NCBI GenBank assembly: GCA_030062745.1
Contig: CP099839.1
Span: 26,029,324 to 26,093,323, forward strand
DNA from: Capitulum mitella
Taxonomy: Eukaryota > Arthropoda > Thecostraca > Pollicipedomorpha > Pollicipedidae
Direction of reading: 5' to 3'
Length of the DNA stretch: 64,000 bases
The notes beneath the pieces were generated by a model. That model was given only the letters and a program-made list of their open reading frames with translations. It was not told the origin of the DNA and made no database searches. Below, in pieces: positions 25,061 to 34,620 of the stretch. Each line of letters begins with the position of its first letter. The first letter of the stretch is position 1. Made by a program: the position numbers and the translations under genes.

Positions 25061-26304
25061 CCCGGCACCGACTGGTGTATTTTTGTACCCGCGACCGCCT
25101 GGGGTGTCAAAAGAGCACCCCCTTTTATCTCAGGATCTAACCGTTGGATCTGAACCGGTCTACCATCAAACGATAACCCCAAATCTTGCGGTTCAGAAAA
25201 TACTACGTAAACCTTGGTCGCATGACTGATGACGCCACAGGTCACGCCAAACACATAATACGACGTCGGAAAACTGACACCGGTTCCTACATCATATCAC
25301 TGGGAATACTCGCCTTAGAGCCTTCGGCTGCATATCAACGGAAAAGCCACGACTTCTGTATCAGAAGCATGCCAAAATGCCAAAAAATGTCGGGTCAAAG
25401 CCAGCTTAGGTCAGGTGAAACAATGTTCTTATTTTACGTACCAAAGATTGATACTTACTCGAACGCGTTTTATGCATGTAACGGAAATCCTGATGATCAG
25501 TTTTACATTGCCTGGTTTTCATCCAGTCAAGACCATTCTAGGTGAGGTCAGATAAGGTTGCATTACTCTTCCTGACAAAGAGCAATAACTACCTGCTGGG
25601 AGTCTTAACCGCGTCAAGTACAGAACTGAAATAGCATCTCATGATAATGAAATCTGTTCTATCTATTCCTTATAGGGCAAGGTCAATCCAGATCAGGACA
25701 GATAGTCATTTTTTATCTTCTTAATATTTGCTTTCTGTTGCTACTGACCGATCTCCCACAGATAATACTGTATTTCATTTCGTTTTGACAGAAGTCTATG
25801 AAATGACATGATATGACCTCGCGTTGCATTTGAAGAGCCTTGTTAAAAGGCTCATATAGATTTGCTTGTCTAGCTCGAACGATGGGGAGGGTCAACGACA
25901 ACCACTTCTACCACCCGCAGTACAAATCAGCCCAATTATTGCTATGTATGTGACCTACCACGACCTCTAACGTTGTCATGCCACGACCGTATATCCTTTT
26001 TGGGACCGTGTGTTATGTAAATCCAAATAAGACATGTATTACAAACCGCAAATATTATTTAAAAAAAAGAGGAGTGTTCATGCCCCCGCCGAAGGAGGCA
26101 AAAACATGCCTTCACGGGTTCACTTAAGGCGTCATATCTCCATGGCCTGACCTAGAATGGACATACATGGTTTTGATGTCGAAATTTGTAAAATTGATTG
26201 GTTAAGAGGCACTACAAGTTTGGTTTGGGCTGACTCTAACGATTCAGAAGTTGTTCACAAAAAATTGAGGGTGCCCTATTCGACACCTCCCAGTCAGTGC
26301 CGGG
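25061..26304. mobile_element. Family C TTAA element with 15-bp terminal inverted repeats
   Basis: It is flanked on both sides by TTAA (25057-25060 and 26305-26308). The left end is CCCGGCACCGACTGG and the right end CCAGTCAGTGCCGGG. These are 15-bp inverted repeats with one mismatch, the best-preserved ends of any element here. It is 1244 bp long with no transposase-like frame. The interior has a short hairpin-forming segment near the left end and AGGTCA hexamers (25525-25550, 25680-25700). The ends differ from families A and B, so it is a separate family. The piggyBac-like assignment is by TTAA and CCC/GGG only. Confidence 0.85.
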
Positions 26305-27077
26305 TTAAAAGACTGCCCAATGTGCGAAAGAATCCGAAAAGAAATAGAACTCAAAACAAGGTTGACTGGTACTCCAGAAGAGGATAAATGCCTGCCTAGC
26401 TAAATAAAATACACTTATTGAAATATTCGCGACAAATAAACCCATCTTGTCTCTTTTCCATTTCTTCATAATTTCCTTACTTTTCACCTTGAATGAATGG
26501 GATGAAATGTACTGTCTTGCAGGGACGTGATAGCTATGCAATGCTCGCGGGTAGACGCAGGCGAACATAACAATAAGCATTGCCGTTCTGACCCTTAATA
26601 AAAATAGCCGGATGCCATGAGTCACTAAAACGTGATTCACATCGGTGATCCGGGATCAAGCAAGCCTAATGGTTCGTGACCCAAAAACACGGCCTCTTCC
26701 GCTGGCGGCAATCCGACTGGCCGCGCATGGATGGCGTCTACCGATCGATGCCCTCTGCAGCCGGGTATTTATTTTTCTTCCTAATCAAATTACACCAAAC
26801 AAACAAGGGTTAATTAATTTTCTGTGGCTGCCGGGCCGGCCGACGGCCGGGCGGCCGGGCGACTCCGTCGGCTCCGGCACCGCGGGCCGCCGCCACCGCC
26901 GCCACCGCCGCCGTCAGACCGCGGCCCGCCGAGGCGAGCGCGTTTGGCAGTCCGGCGGACGGCGCGTTTGTGGCTTGTTTGGCCCAAAGCGGCCTCTCCA
27001 TATGAAATGTACAGTTATGAAAAGAAACGCCGGCGGCCGGATTTTGGAGCCACTCGCGGTGAATCAATAGCGGCCGG

Positions 27078-27575
27078 AGGTGAGGAGCCCGGAGAGCCGG
27101 GCGGCCACTGACAGAGCGGCCGACACACTGGCAGACCGACGGACCGACAGGCCGAGGAGCCAGCAGACTGGCAGACCGGAAGACCTGCGACCGACAAGCC
27201 GACGGATTGGGGTATTTGCAAAATGGCGGACCGATACACCAACGAACACAAATGCCGACAAAGTGGATAGCAGAGGCCGACGGACGATGTGATCACCCGT
27301 AAAATATGCAAACCGATTGACAGGCAGACTGACAGACCGGCAGACGAAAATCGCGAACAACCGACAGGCTGACAGACCAACTGATCGACCCGCTGGCCGC
27401 CCAACCGACCGACCGATTGACCAACTAACCGACGAACCGAGGGACCGACATGCCGACCGGCCAGCAGATCAACACGTCGACCGACCGACCGACCGACCGG
27501 CCGGCCGGCCGACGGACAGACACAGAGACAGACCGACAGACCAAACGCGCAGATGCCCGACCGCGCAGCGGCTGG
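27078..27575 (+). repeat. Degenerate (GACC)n / (GACA)n simple repeat
   Basis: About 500 bases dominated by ACCGAC, ACCGGC and ACAGAC, purest at 27478-27500 (GACC repeated). It generates several open frames rich in Thr, Asp and Arg on the plus strand and Ser, Val and Cys on the minus strand. These are artefacts. The block abuts the GC island at 26690-27070. Confidence 0.85.
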
Positions 27576-28332
27576 CGTGCCCTAAGAATAAAGCGAGGAA
27601 TCAAACGGCAGGAATTTGGTGAACATCCAACTAGTAACGAGCGGCTCTTTGATGGGATGAAGAGGTACGTGACGCACCCAAACTGCCGGAATTCGGCGTC
27701 TGGGAAGATTTCGTCTGATTGAGCAGTTTCATGAGGTGCTTTGCTGTCAGCGAGAGCATTTGCATAGATTTACGTGACCAAGAGCAAGGGGAGTAGCCTG
27801 TTGGCAGGAACAGTACATAATGTGTGCGTATGTGTTATTTCAGAGGAACAACTGGCTTCCTGGTTCCAGAGAAACCCCCATGGCTTTTTCGGATCACATC
27901 AGTTGCTACGGTTTATCTTGTTGTGTGGTTTGTCATGTTGTGTGGGAAATCTGTCTTTCGCGACTTTAAGACGATTTCAAGTCAGTAAGCTTGAAAACGT
28001 AGTCCTAGTGCGACAGTTCAGATTCATCAGTTATTTTTAAGCTTCCCCACACATGCAAAACTCCCCATTAAAAGGAATTTGCATTTCCGTCTTTGAAATG
28101 TGTATCCCCATACTCTGTTTGTGCATCCCCATGATGAAAACGCCATCATAATGTGAATGCAAACCTCAGGTTGGCCAGGGGCGTCGCTGTGGTTCTTTTT
28201 TTGTAGGGGCTCACATTGACCCCCAAACACTGACCTACCCTCGAGTACTGACTTTTCTTTGTATTTCGGCCACTTAATTTCACAGTTTTATGGAATATGG
28301 ATAAATCAATGTATTTCATTCTAGTATTTAGA

Positions 28333-28523
28333 CCATCAGGCGCATAAGACCAATTCAGATAAACAGATAAAACGGATAAAACAAATAAAAATAATGGTTT
28401 TAATGAAGAGAATATCAGAAATACTACGTACCCTGTCCTGAAAAGTGAATGTGCATGTACCCTTGAACCTCTCGTATCGGTGCCCATAAGCTGACCCATG
28501 CACCAAATGAAATACATTTACAG
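28333..28523. repeat. 191-bp direct repeat, copy 1
   Basis: By eye it matches 30484-30674 over the same 191 bases with 7 substitutions and no indels (about 96% identity). It contains an A-rich tract (GATAAAACGGATAAAAC). Because the two copies encode nearly the same peptide on the minus strand, the frame there looks conserved, but that only reflects recent duplication. The pair flanks the Shal pore/S6 exon. Confidence 0.9.
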
Positions 28524-29214
28524 GGTAACAACACAGCCATTGTTCTTAAGTGGCGGGGCGGTGTAACCATTGAGGAGCTACGTTGCTGAGTCCCCCCCCC
28601 CTCCTTTGCACACTAAAATGTAACATTAACCCGGTGGTACTGGCCACAAAAAATTACTTTGAAATAGCCTACGCATCCCCCGCCGCCGCCTCGCTTGAAT
28701 CCGGGAATTATGATATCATTGTTAAGTGTAAAAGTGAAGTAGCAATCACCGTCATCGGTTTATTTCTGTACAGAAATTAATCAATCTAAGAACTTCACTA
28801 GATACAGACCACTTAATTTCAAAGGTTTTCATCAAAGAAACAGGATAAAGGATCTACTTTGGCAGAATATACCAAGCACTTGCAGCGTCATTCATTCACC
28901 AATTGAAGTGTTATATGGTAATAAGCATTATTAAATAGATGAATCATATATACAACATTATATTCAATATACACTATCAGATAATGGCTGAAACGTTTAC
29001 TGGGATTGCGTATTGCTGCGCGTCTGCTTTAAAACCAGAGATATCTGTTGACATTTAATGACCGTCTACATAAGAAACTTCAGCCTCCATGACAAAATAG
29101 ACTTCTGGTGTAAATTTTTCTTTCTGGTAGATCAACAGCCTCCATTAAAATCTGGTCCCGGGGCCGGTATTAAATGTCAGTAGATCATTATAATCTCCAG
29201 TTAGACTCACAAGA

Positions 29215-29216
<2 letters not shown>

Positions 29217-29254
<38 letters not shown>
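29217..29254. repeat. (TA)n microsatellite
   Basis: About 19 uninterrupted AT units in the Shal intron. Confidence 0.95.
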
Positions 29255-29256
<2 letters not shown>

Positions 29257-30108
29257 CGCAGGGCAAATTCAAAAACGTTTTCGTGCATGCGAGCATAGAC
29301 TACGTGGAACAGCCTGAAAGCAAAAACTAACGCCGTGCTTCTGAGTGGTTTTCTTCAGAAATAGCGATCGACTGAGGCACTGAACATATGACTGACAAGG
29401 ATGACACACGGTGACAAGGATCACAAAAAAAGACTTGTCCTGGATAAGACATTTGACTGATGCCAACGAAAATGAAGCCTAAAGTACTCCAAACATGAGC
29501 AGAGGCGTGCAGGAAATTTCGTGGCGGTGCAAGGAGCAGTAGTTGCAGCAAAAACGCGCAATCGCAATCAGCAAACAATCGATGTCTCGGTGGTCTTGCA
29601 ACTTTATAACGCGGTTCCATTGAGGGAAACGGGAGGCGGGTGAGAGTGTCGACATATGCTGCAATAACGGAGCGATAGACTACCCTGAGCAGCGTTAAAA
29701 AGCCTGGCCAACAGACAGACGGAAGTCTGACGAGAATTTCACTGGTGGAATGGACAACAAAGCGGGTGGGGACAATTTTTTGTGCTATTTGGTACGCTCT
29801 GTGTCAACATGTGATGTCAAAATTTCAGAAGGCAGTAGCAAACCCATTGATGAGCAATGCACATAACAATGCACGAACATTTGGAATCGGTGTACCAAAC
29901 ACTACTAGTATCGTGGTTTTTGAACAAATCGGTTTTTCAAGCCAAAAGCTCATTCCAAGACAACTGCTGCGGCTCTCTTTTTAGCCCATTTCGAAAGAAC
30001 TGTTCGTTAGGCGTCGTGCCACCCACTTTTAGTACCCCATTTTCTGGGGACTCGACTCGCCCGGAACTCAATTAAAAGTTTCGGTGCCGCGGACATGCAT
30101 CCACCCAC

Positions 30109-30271
30109 CTTCTGCGCCTTGCGCTTGTCCGCCCGCTGGCTCTGGTGGTAGATTCTGCTGAAGTTGGAGACGATGACGGGCACTGGCAGCGCGATGACGA
30201 GCACGCCGCTCAGCGAACACACGCCGCCCACCACCTTGCCCATGGGCGTGCTGGGCACCATGTCGCCGTAC
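30109..30271 (-). CDS. Shal: Shal exon: selectivity filter end, S6 and start of C terminus
   Basis: The acceptor is CTCCGGTTTCAG|G. The exon opens with the last base of the glycine codon of the GYGD filter and then reads [16 protein letters not shown], followed by the S6 helix [20 protein letters not shown] and [18 protein letters not shown]. The donor is AAG|GTGGGT. The PVP bend in S6 is the activation-gate motif of Kv channels. [16 protein letters not shown] is diagnostic for Shal among the Kv subfamilies. There are 54 whole codons plus one leading base, so the previous exon must end in phase 2 after GG. The split between filter glycine and tyrosine agrees with my recollection of KCND gene structure. 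The exon lies within a small GC-rich patch and is intact. Confidence 0.97.
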
Positions 30272-30483
30272 CTGAAACCGGAGCGCGCGCCTGTCAGTGC
30301 CAGCGCGACACGGGGTCTCGGAGGCGGACTTCTGCCAGACAGAGGACGCTGAAGCGCCTGACGACTGTGCAGAACGGCAGAAGGAAGGAGCGGTTAACGT
30401 GCGTGGGCCTGGGCTGTTCAGACGAAAAGCGGGTAATCTTGGAGATTCCCGAGCTAAAAAGGCAAAGATAGACATGTGCCAAG

Positions 30484-30674
30484 CCATCAAGCACATAAGA
30501 ACAATTCAGATAAACAGATAAAACGGATAAAACGAATAAAAGTAATGGCTTTAATGAAGAGAATATCAGAAATACTACGTACCCTGCCCTGAAAAGTGAA
30601 TGTGCATGTACCCTTGAACCTCTCGTATCGGTGCCCATAAGCTGACCCATGCACCAAATGAAATACATTTACAG
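30484..30674. repeat. 191-bp direct repeat, copy 2
   Basis: Partner of 28333-28523, in the same orientation and 2.15 kb away, with the Shal exon 30109-30271 between them. It starts at CCATCAAGC and ends at ATTTACAG, immediately before CTGAGC and the hairpin at 30689. Confidence 0.9.
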
Positions 30675-30688
30675 CTGAGCCCATAATT

Positions 30689-30732
30689 TTTTCCCCAAAT
30701 TATGCCGTTTTAACGGCATAATTTGGGGAAAA
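30689..30732. repeat. Perfect 21-bp hairpin with 2-base loop
   Basis: TTTTCCCCAAATTATGCCGTT, then TT, then its exact complement AACGGCATAATTTGGGGAAAA. The arms are without mismatch. It could be a tiny palindromic element or the product of a fold-back replication event. It follows 14 bases after the 191-bp repeat. Confidence 0.95.
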
Positions 30733-30827
30733 GATTTTAAAGTGCCGATATCAATGACACCACCGCCCGGCAGCTAGTGTCTCAAAATAGGTCAGATGCC
30801 AAGTGACCAGAGGTAGAAATAGCGAGC

Positions 30828-30908
30828 GGCGAGACGATTCAAACCCTTGCCTTCGCCAGGATGGGGAGCGTTGACAGATGCTCTACCAACCGAGCTACCG
30901 AAACGCAA
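30828..30908 (-). repeat. tRNA-derived SINE-like sequence
   Basis: On the minus strand, TAGCTCGGTTGGTAGAGC (30897-30880) is an excellent polymerase III A box and D arm, and GGGTTTGAATC (30846-30836) is a B-box-like T loop at the normal distance of 34 bases. The acceptor, anticodon and T stems do not pair, so it is a tRNA pseudogene or the head of a tRNA-derived SINE. A second B-box-like AGTTCGATTCTCC lies upstream on the same strand near 31096, possibly part of a composite. Confidence 0.6.
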
Positions 30909-32856
30909 TGCCTGGTTTCCATGGTGACCAACAAAGCTGTTACAGTTTCCCGACCACAAGCACAAACGCCACATGAAACACGAAACTTCACCGAAACATG
31001 TTTATTGATATCTAGATCCCACCTGATGGGAACGTTAGCAGTCAGCCAACCAGTGACTGGTGGATTTGAGTAATCTGGCTCAGGATTTGACGGAGAATCG
31101 AACTGGAGCTCATTGCCGGCTAACAGCCCTTCACCGGATCCAAGTTCAATAAACGTGCCCAACAGGCCAGTGTTTCTGTGAAGCCGGCCAGACAGACCAT
31201 TGTTTACTGACGTCTACCTCCCAGATGGCCCTGCCAAAAACAATATCCAGTGGTATCCGGTGGGGCGACCGAACGCCAAAACGAAGCTCTCCCTGTTTGT
31301 AAATTAAGTCCAATGGCGAAACTGCTTACAAACTTAAAAAATAATGTCCTCACAGTTTATGCACTTGGAAACAACACAAATGGTTTCTGTATAATGCATC
31401 TGAAATGCCATCAACTGTGACGATGATAGCCAGAAGTTATTTTTTGTAATCTTTTTTAAATTAAGATTTATAGTATGCAAGAGGAGCGTCATTAAAGTGT
31501 CCCAAAAATATAACAACATTCTCGCAAATGAATTAAAACCGGAATGACCTGACGAATGATGATGCTCCCAAACTGTATTTCAACATGATACCTTGTACAA
31601 AATAATGTTAACATAGTGGAAACGTCAAGGATGAGTGTCTTTACAACGCACTTCATCGCATGAAAACCATAAGATACTTTTTTCACTGTCTGATCCTTCG
31701 ACTGAGTGGTGTTTTCCTTAACGCATGGTACACCTCACACATTCCTAGGGATTCACGAAGCTCTCTGGCTCACAGTTGGCTGCAGCGTGAGCTGCGAAAG
31801 CCTTGCCGTTCCTCGAACGGCTTCATTGACGAGGCTATCATTACCGTTTTCGCGCGAGCCTCCCGACATGGTCCGCGGCCAATTACGGGCCGTTCGTGTC
31901 TGACCGTCACCGCAAGCGGCGCAAGCAAACAGACTGTCCGCCCCCGGCCCAGTCTCTGACCGCCTCGCACCGGGCAGGCAGCGAAAACAAACACCGGGCG
32001 ACCCCGGAGTCGGCGGCGTGGCCCCGTGAAGCGCGGACATACAATCTCGGCGCCGCCGGCGGGGAGGCCTGCTCCAGACCGCGTCAGCCGCGCAGGCGGC
32101 CGCCGCCCTCCACACGTTTACCTTAACAAATGGCCTTAACCTGACACGACTCACCGGCCTCAGGCCCAGCGAACAGCCGGGCCTCGGGCTGTTCGCCCGG
32201 GTCGTGGGCGTCTCCGAGAAGCGTGGGACGCGCCACTCTCCAGAGCCAAATAATAGGGAGTGGGTTCATGCAGAGGGGAATTACCGGTGGTTACCTGATG
32301 GATTACGCACGGGGCAAGACTGAGAGGCACACGGCAATATCAGATTACCCGGAGGAACAGGCCAGCATGCGCGGCGGTACCCGGAGCCTTGGTGGAACAA
32401 AACAAAGGTCGTAATACTGTTGGGTTTCTTAGTAATACTTGCGAACGCTTCCAAATACGAGCAAACCCTTCTCATGACCCTCGAAATACGTCATGGTTGA
32501 CAAGAAAATGCATTATCCCACGGAATCGTTTCAAATCGTGAGGGAAAAATTCAAACCAGGGTACAAGTAGGGTTTACGTCCATTTGCAACACCATTTATC
32601 TAAATTTTAGGAAACAATAAAAAAACGACATCAGAAAAACTTTGCAGTGAAAGACTGAATAAGGCTGCTATTTCTCTTCCTCTAGAAAATTTCAACACCC
32701 CAAATAAGACTTAATAATGGACTACGTAATACTATTTTCAAGCCATCTTTTTACATGAGTTTTACACAACCGCCTACAAACACTCATGTTCACAAAAAAG
32801 ATGTTTGCCGTTCTTCGTATGTCTTGTTAAGGGCACCTTTTTGTGCGTCATTGTTG

Positions 32857-33066
32857 TAGCCATGGGTGAAACCAACGGGGAGGGGTAGCCGGGGGACATG
32901 TCCCCTCCACTTTCGGCAAAATGGGTCCTTTTCTCCCCAATTTTGGTCCGAAAGCGAACGCATTTCGCAATGTCCCGTTGGAAAATAAGATCTTGGGCCA
33001 GACTGTCCCCCAGGTTCTAATTTCCCGTCTCCCCAGTTCCTGGGACACTGCTATACCTATGGCTGT
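32857..33066. mobile_element. Short inverted-repeat element
   Basis: About 210 bases bounded by TGTAGCCATGGGTG on the left and CACTGCTATACCTATGGCTGTA on the right, giving imperfect inverted ends (AGCCATRGGT). The interior has G/C runs around GGGGGACATGTCCCC. There is no coding content. I call it a MITE-like remnant. Confidence 0.35.
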
Positions 33067-33239
33067 AGTTACAGCTTTATAACGCCCTCTTCAGGCCGCC
33101 TCATCCTCATGAAAAGCAGGTCCTCATGAAACCCTTAACATCGCATGACATGATCCAAACGACCATATCACGTTGACAGTGACGTGAACGTTACGAAGCA
33201 TCGCCACTTCGTGAAAGCCGCTAAATTCTAAATTTCCGT

Positions 33240-33557
33240 TCAACACCTCGCCAAGAAACCTTCCAGAAAATGCGCCTTGATCAGGGTGGCCCGGATGTTG
33301 AGGTCCTCCCCGCAAGCGCGGTCAATCGTCTTCGGTTTCTGCTTGCGGGTTTTGGCGCACACGCAGCCGAGCAGCTGGCACCACCCCAGGCCCTGATTAT
33401 TGTCTTCATGACTAACAGCCGGCGACTTGTGGCAAACAAAGGCCGGGCCCTCGGCCTGGTCATTGCTGCCGATGTCGGCCGGCTGGCGAACGAGCCGCGC
33501 TTCTATATAACCGGCCCGTGAAAGGATAATGTCCTCGGCCACGACGTCCAGTACAAA
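33240..33557 (-). CDS. Possible cysteine-rich exon (NTR/C345C-like pattern), unidentified gene
   Basis: An open frame runs from a stop at 33558-33560 to TGA at 33240-33242 on the minus strand. The part from about 33460 downwards has strong codon-like third-position G/C preference that stands out from the neighbouring AT-rich DNA. Its most protein-like stretch is GWCQLLGCVCAKTRKQ followed by PKTIDRACGEDLNIRATLIK. The spacing C-x-C, a basic stretch, then C-x-x-D-x-x-I-R-A recalls the start of netrin-like (NTR/C345C) modules in netrins, sFRPs and TIMPs. That resemblance is from memory and weak. No clearly strong acceptor or donor stands out (candidates are CAG at 33400-33388 and the GT at 33257), so boundaries are unknown. 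It may be an exon of a gene nested in the Shal intron, a pseudogene fragment or chance. Confidence 0.25.
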   Translation of the reverse strand, partial: FVLDVVAEDIILSRAGYIEARLVRQPADIGSNDQAEGPAFVCHKSPAVSHEDNNQGLGWCQLLGCVCAKTRKQKPKTIDRACGEDLNIRATLIKAHFLEGFLARC

Positions 33558-33929
33558 TTATCCGTCTGCGTGTGACAAGTTACGGTTACGGAGTTACGGG
33601 CCTTAGAAGCACTACGCGCCAAGCACAACCGCAGATTGAAGCACGGCTTACTGCGCCTCGCAATCAATGGTGGCAGCGGCAATCGGTATGAGCGCATGCA
33701 TCCAAGTGCACGTGAATATTGTTTGAAACTCCGTCTTATGCTTACAGAAGCTATGGTGATAAATGCAAAGTTTTGCGCAGAGTGATAAGGAAAGCAAGGA
33801 AGCTTGAGACGCGGCCAATGCATACTTGGGCACTATTAACCCAACGGTGCTTGAGTACCGTGAACTTAAGCAACACTCCCGAAATAAAATGATTTCTCGA
33901 TCCGGTAACAGCGCGACAACGCTGTGCTA

Positions 33930-34620
33930 CCACACTGTTTAATGAGGGCGCGCCAACGCCGTTCCAAAAGAACTCCTCCTCCGCGCCCCTCCTACGACGC
34001 GGCACCCTGCTCTCGCGCGCTCGCCGCAGCGCCCCCAGACGCCGGCCACAGACGGACGTGACGTCACGGCGGCGTGCGTGACGCACCTGCCGCCGTCGGG
34101 CCGGCGCGGCGCGACGGGCCAGCCTGATAACAGCGTCCTTGCCTACAGCGCGTGACAGGTACACCCGACGTTATCCAACACCGGGCCGACGTTACCGCGA
34201 GCCGCCCGTCCGTAAATCAACCCCGGCGGCCGGCGGCCGGCGATGGTGCGGGTCGCGTTCACGTCACGCGCGGGGGCCGCACAATCGCGCGTCTGCGCGG
34301 CAACGCGCCGACCGGTCGGCGTGTTGCCGCGCGGCCGGCCGCCAGCGGCAGTCAGGTGACCCGCGCTGGCGCCGAGCCGCAGCATCTTGGCCGGCCGGCC
34401 AGCGACGCGACCATGACTCAATCAATACCGGGCGAGCGCGGCCGCCGCGCCGGCACCTGGCCGCGGCCAACGTCACGGCGTGCACGGCACGTGCCCCCTG
34501 GCATGCCCGGCGGCAATGCGGTGCCGCCGCCGCGTCGGCCGCGGCGGAACGGCAACGGCCGGGCCATAAACCACGCCTAACTGCGGCGCAGTTGTGCACG
34601 GCGAGCCTGCGAGACGATTC
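33930..34620. promoter_or_regulatory. GC island with CRE, possible promoter region
   Basis: A sharply bounded CpG-rich block. It contains a palindromic TGACGTCA at 34059-34066, followed closely by TGCGTGACGCA, so two ATF/CREB-like sites lie about 10 bases apart. GGCCGG repeats occur throughout. The overlapping frames of 92-226 codons are low complexity. No TATA box or start codon context is convincing. It could be an alternative Shal promoter or an enhancer, but this is inference. Confidence 0.3.

Larger units (their letters stand above)
22024..30108 (-). other. Shal intron between exons 1 and 2 of the window
   Basis: About 8.1 kb, bounded by AAG|GTGGGT and CCGTTACAG|AAA. It holds a GC island (22610-23110), AT-rich DNA with nothing recognised (23120-25050), the family C element (25061-26304), a GC island (26690-27070), a (GACC)n-type repeat block (27078-27575), the first of a pair of 191-bp direct repeats (28333-28523) and a (TA)n tract (29217-29254). 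No further exon was found. Confidence 0.7.
8583..30271 (-). other. Shal: Shal (Kv4) potassium channel gene, 3' half
   Basis: Four minus-strand exons join without breaking the frame: a leading phase-2 boundary, then three phase-0 junctions. They encode 251 residues from the selectivity filter YGD to the stop. From memory, mammalian Kv4 proteins of about 630-655 residues have roughly this many residues after the filter, so the 3' half looks complete. All introns are GT-AG (donors AAG|GTGGGT, ACG|GTGAGT, CAG|GTGAGG). Intron sizes are about 8.1, 8.6 and 4.2 kb. Kv4 channels carry the subthreshold, rapidly inactivating A-type potassium current in neurons and muscle, as tetramers in the somatodendritic membrane. 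The T1 domain, S1-S5 and the first half of the pore should lie on exons beyond 30272. None is visible up to 64000, so the upstream intron is at least 33.7 kb if the gene is intact. Confidence 0.93.
30272..33239 (-). other. Upstream Shal intron, proximal part
   Basis: No Shal exon is visible. It contains the second 191-bp repeat, a perfect 21-bp hairpin, a tRNA-derived SINE-like segment, a GC-rich island (about 31840-32240) and a short inverted-repeat element (32857-33066). The GC island contains a good minus-strand donor at 32154 (GAGGCCG|GTGAGT) preceded by a short ATG frame, which I treat only as a lead. Confidence 0.5.

Noticed and set aside
27015..27404. Cysteine/serine-rich 129-codon minus-strand frame resembling a repeat protein
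   Set aside because: It is the translation of the degenerate (GACC)n block.
28146..28517. Minus-strand frame whose peptide is repeated at 30294-30668
   Set aside because: The shared peptide only reflects the recent 191-bp DNA duplication. The frames diverge at once outside it.
30828..30908. A functional tRNA gene
   Set aside because: The A and B boxes are good, but the acceptor, anticodon and T stems fail to pair, so it is kept only as tRNA-derived.
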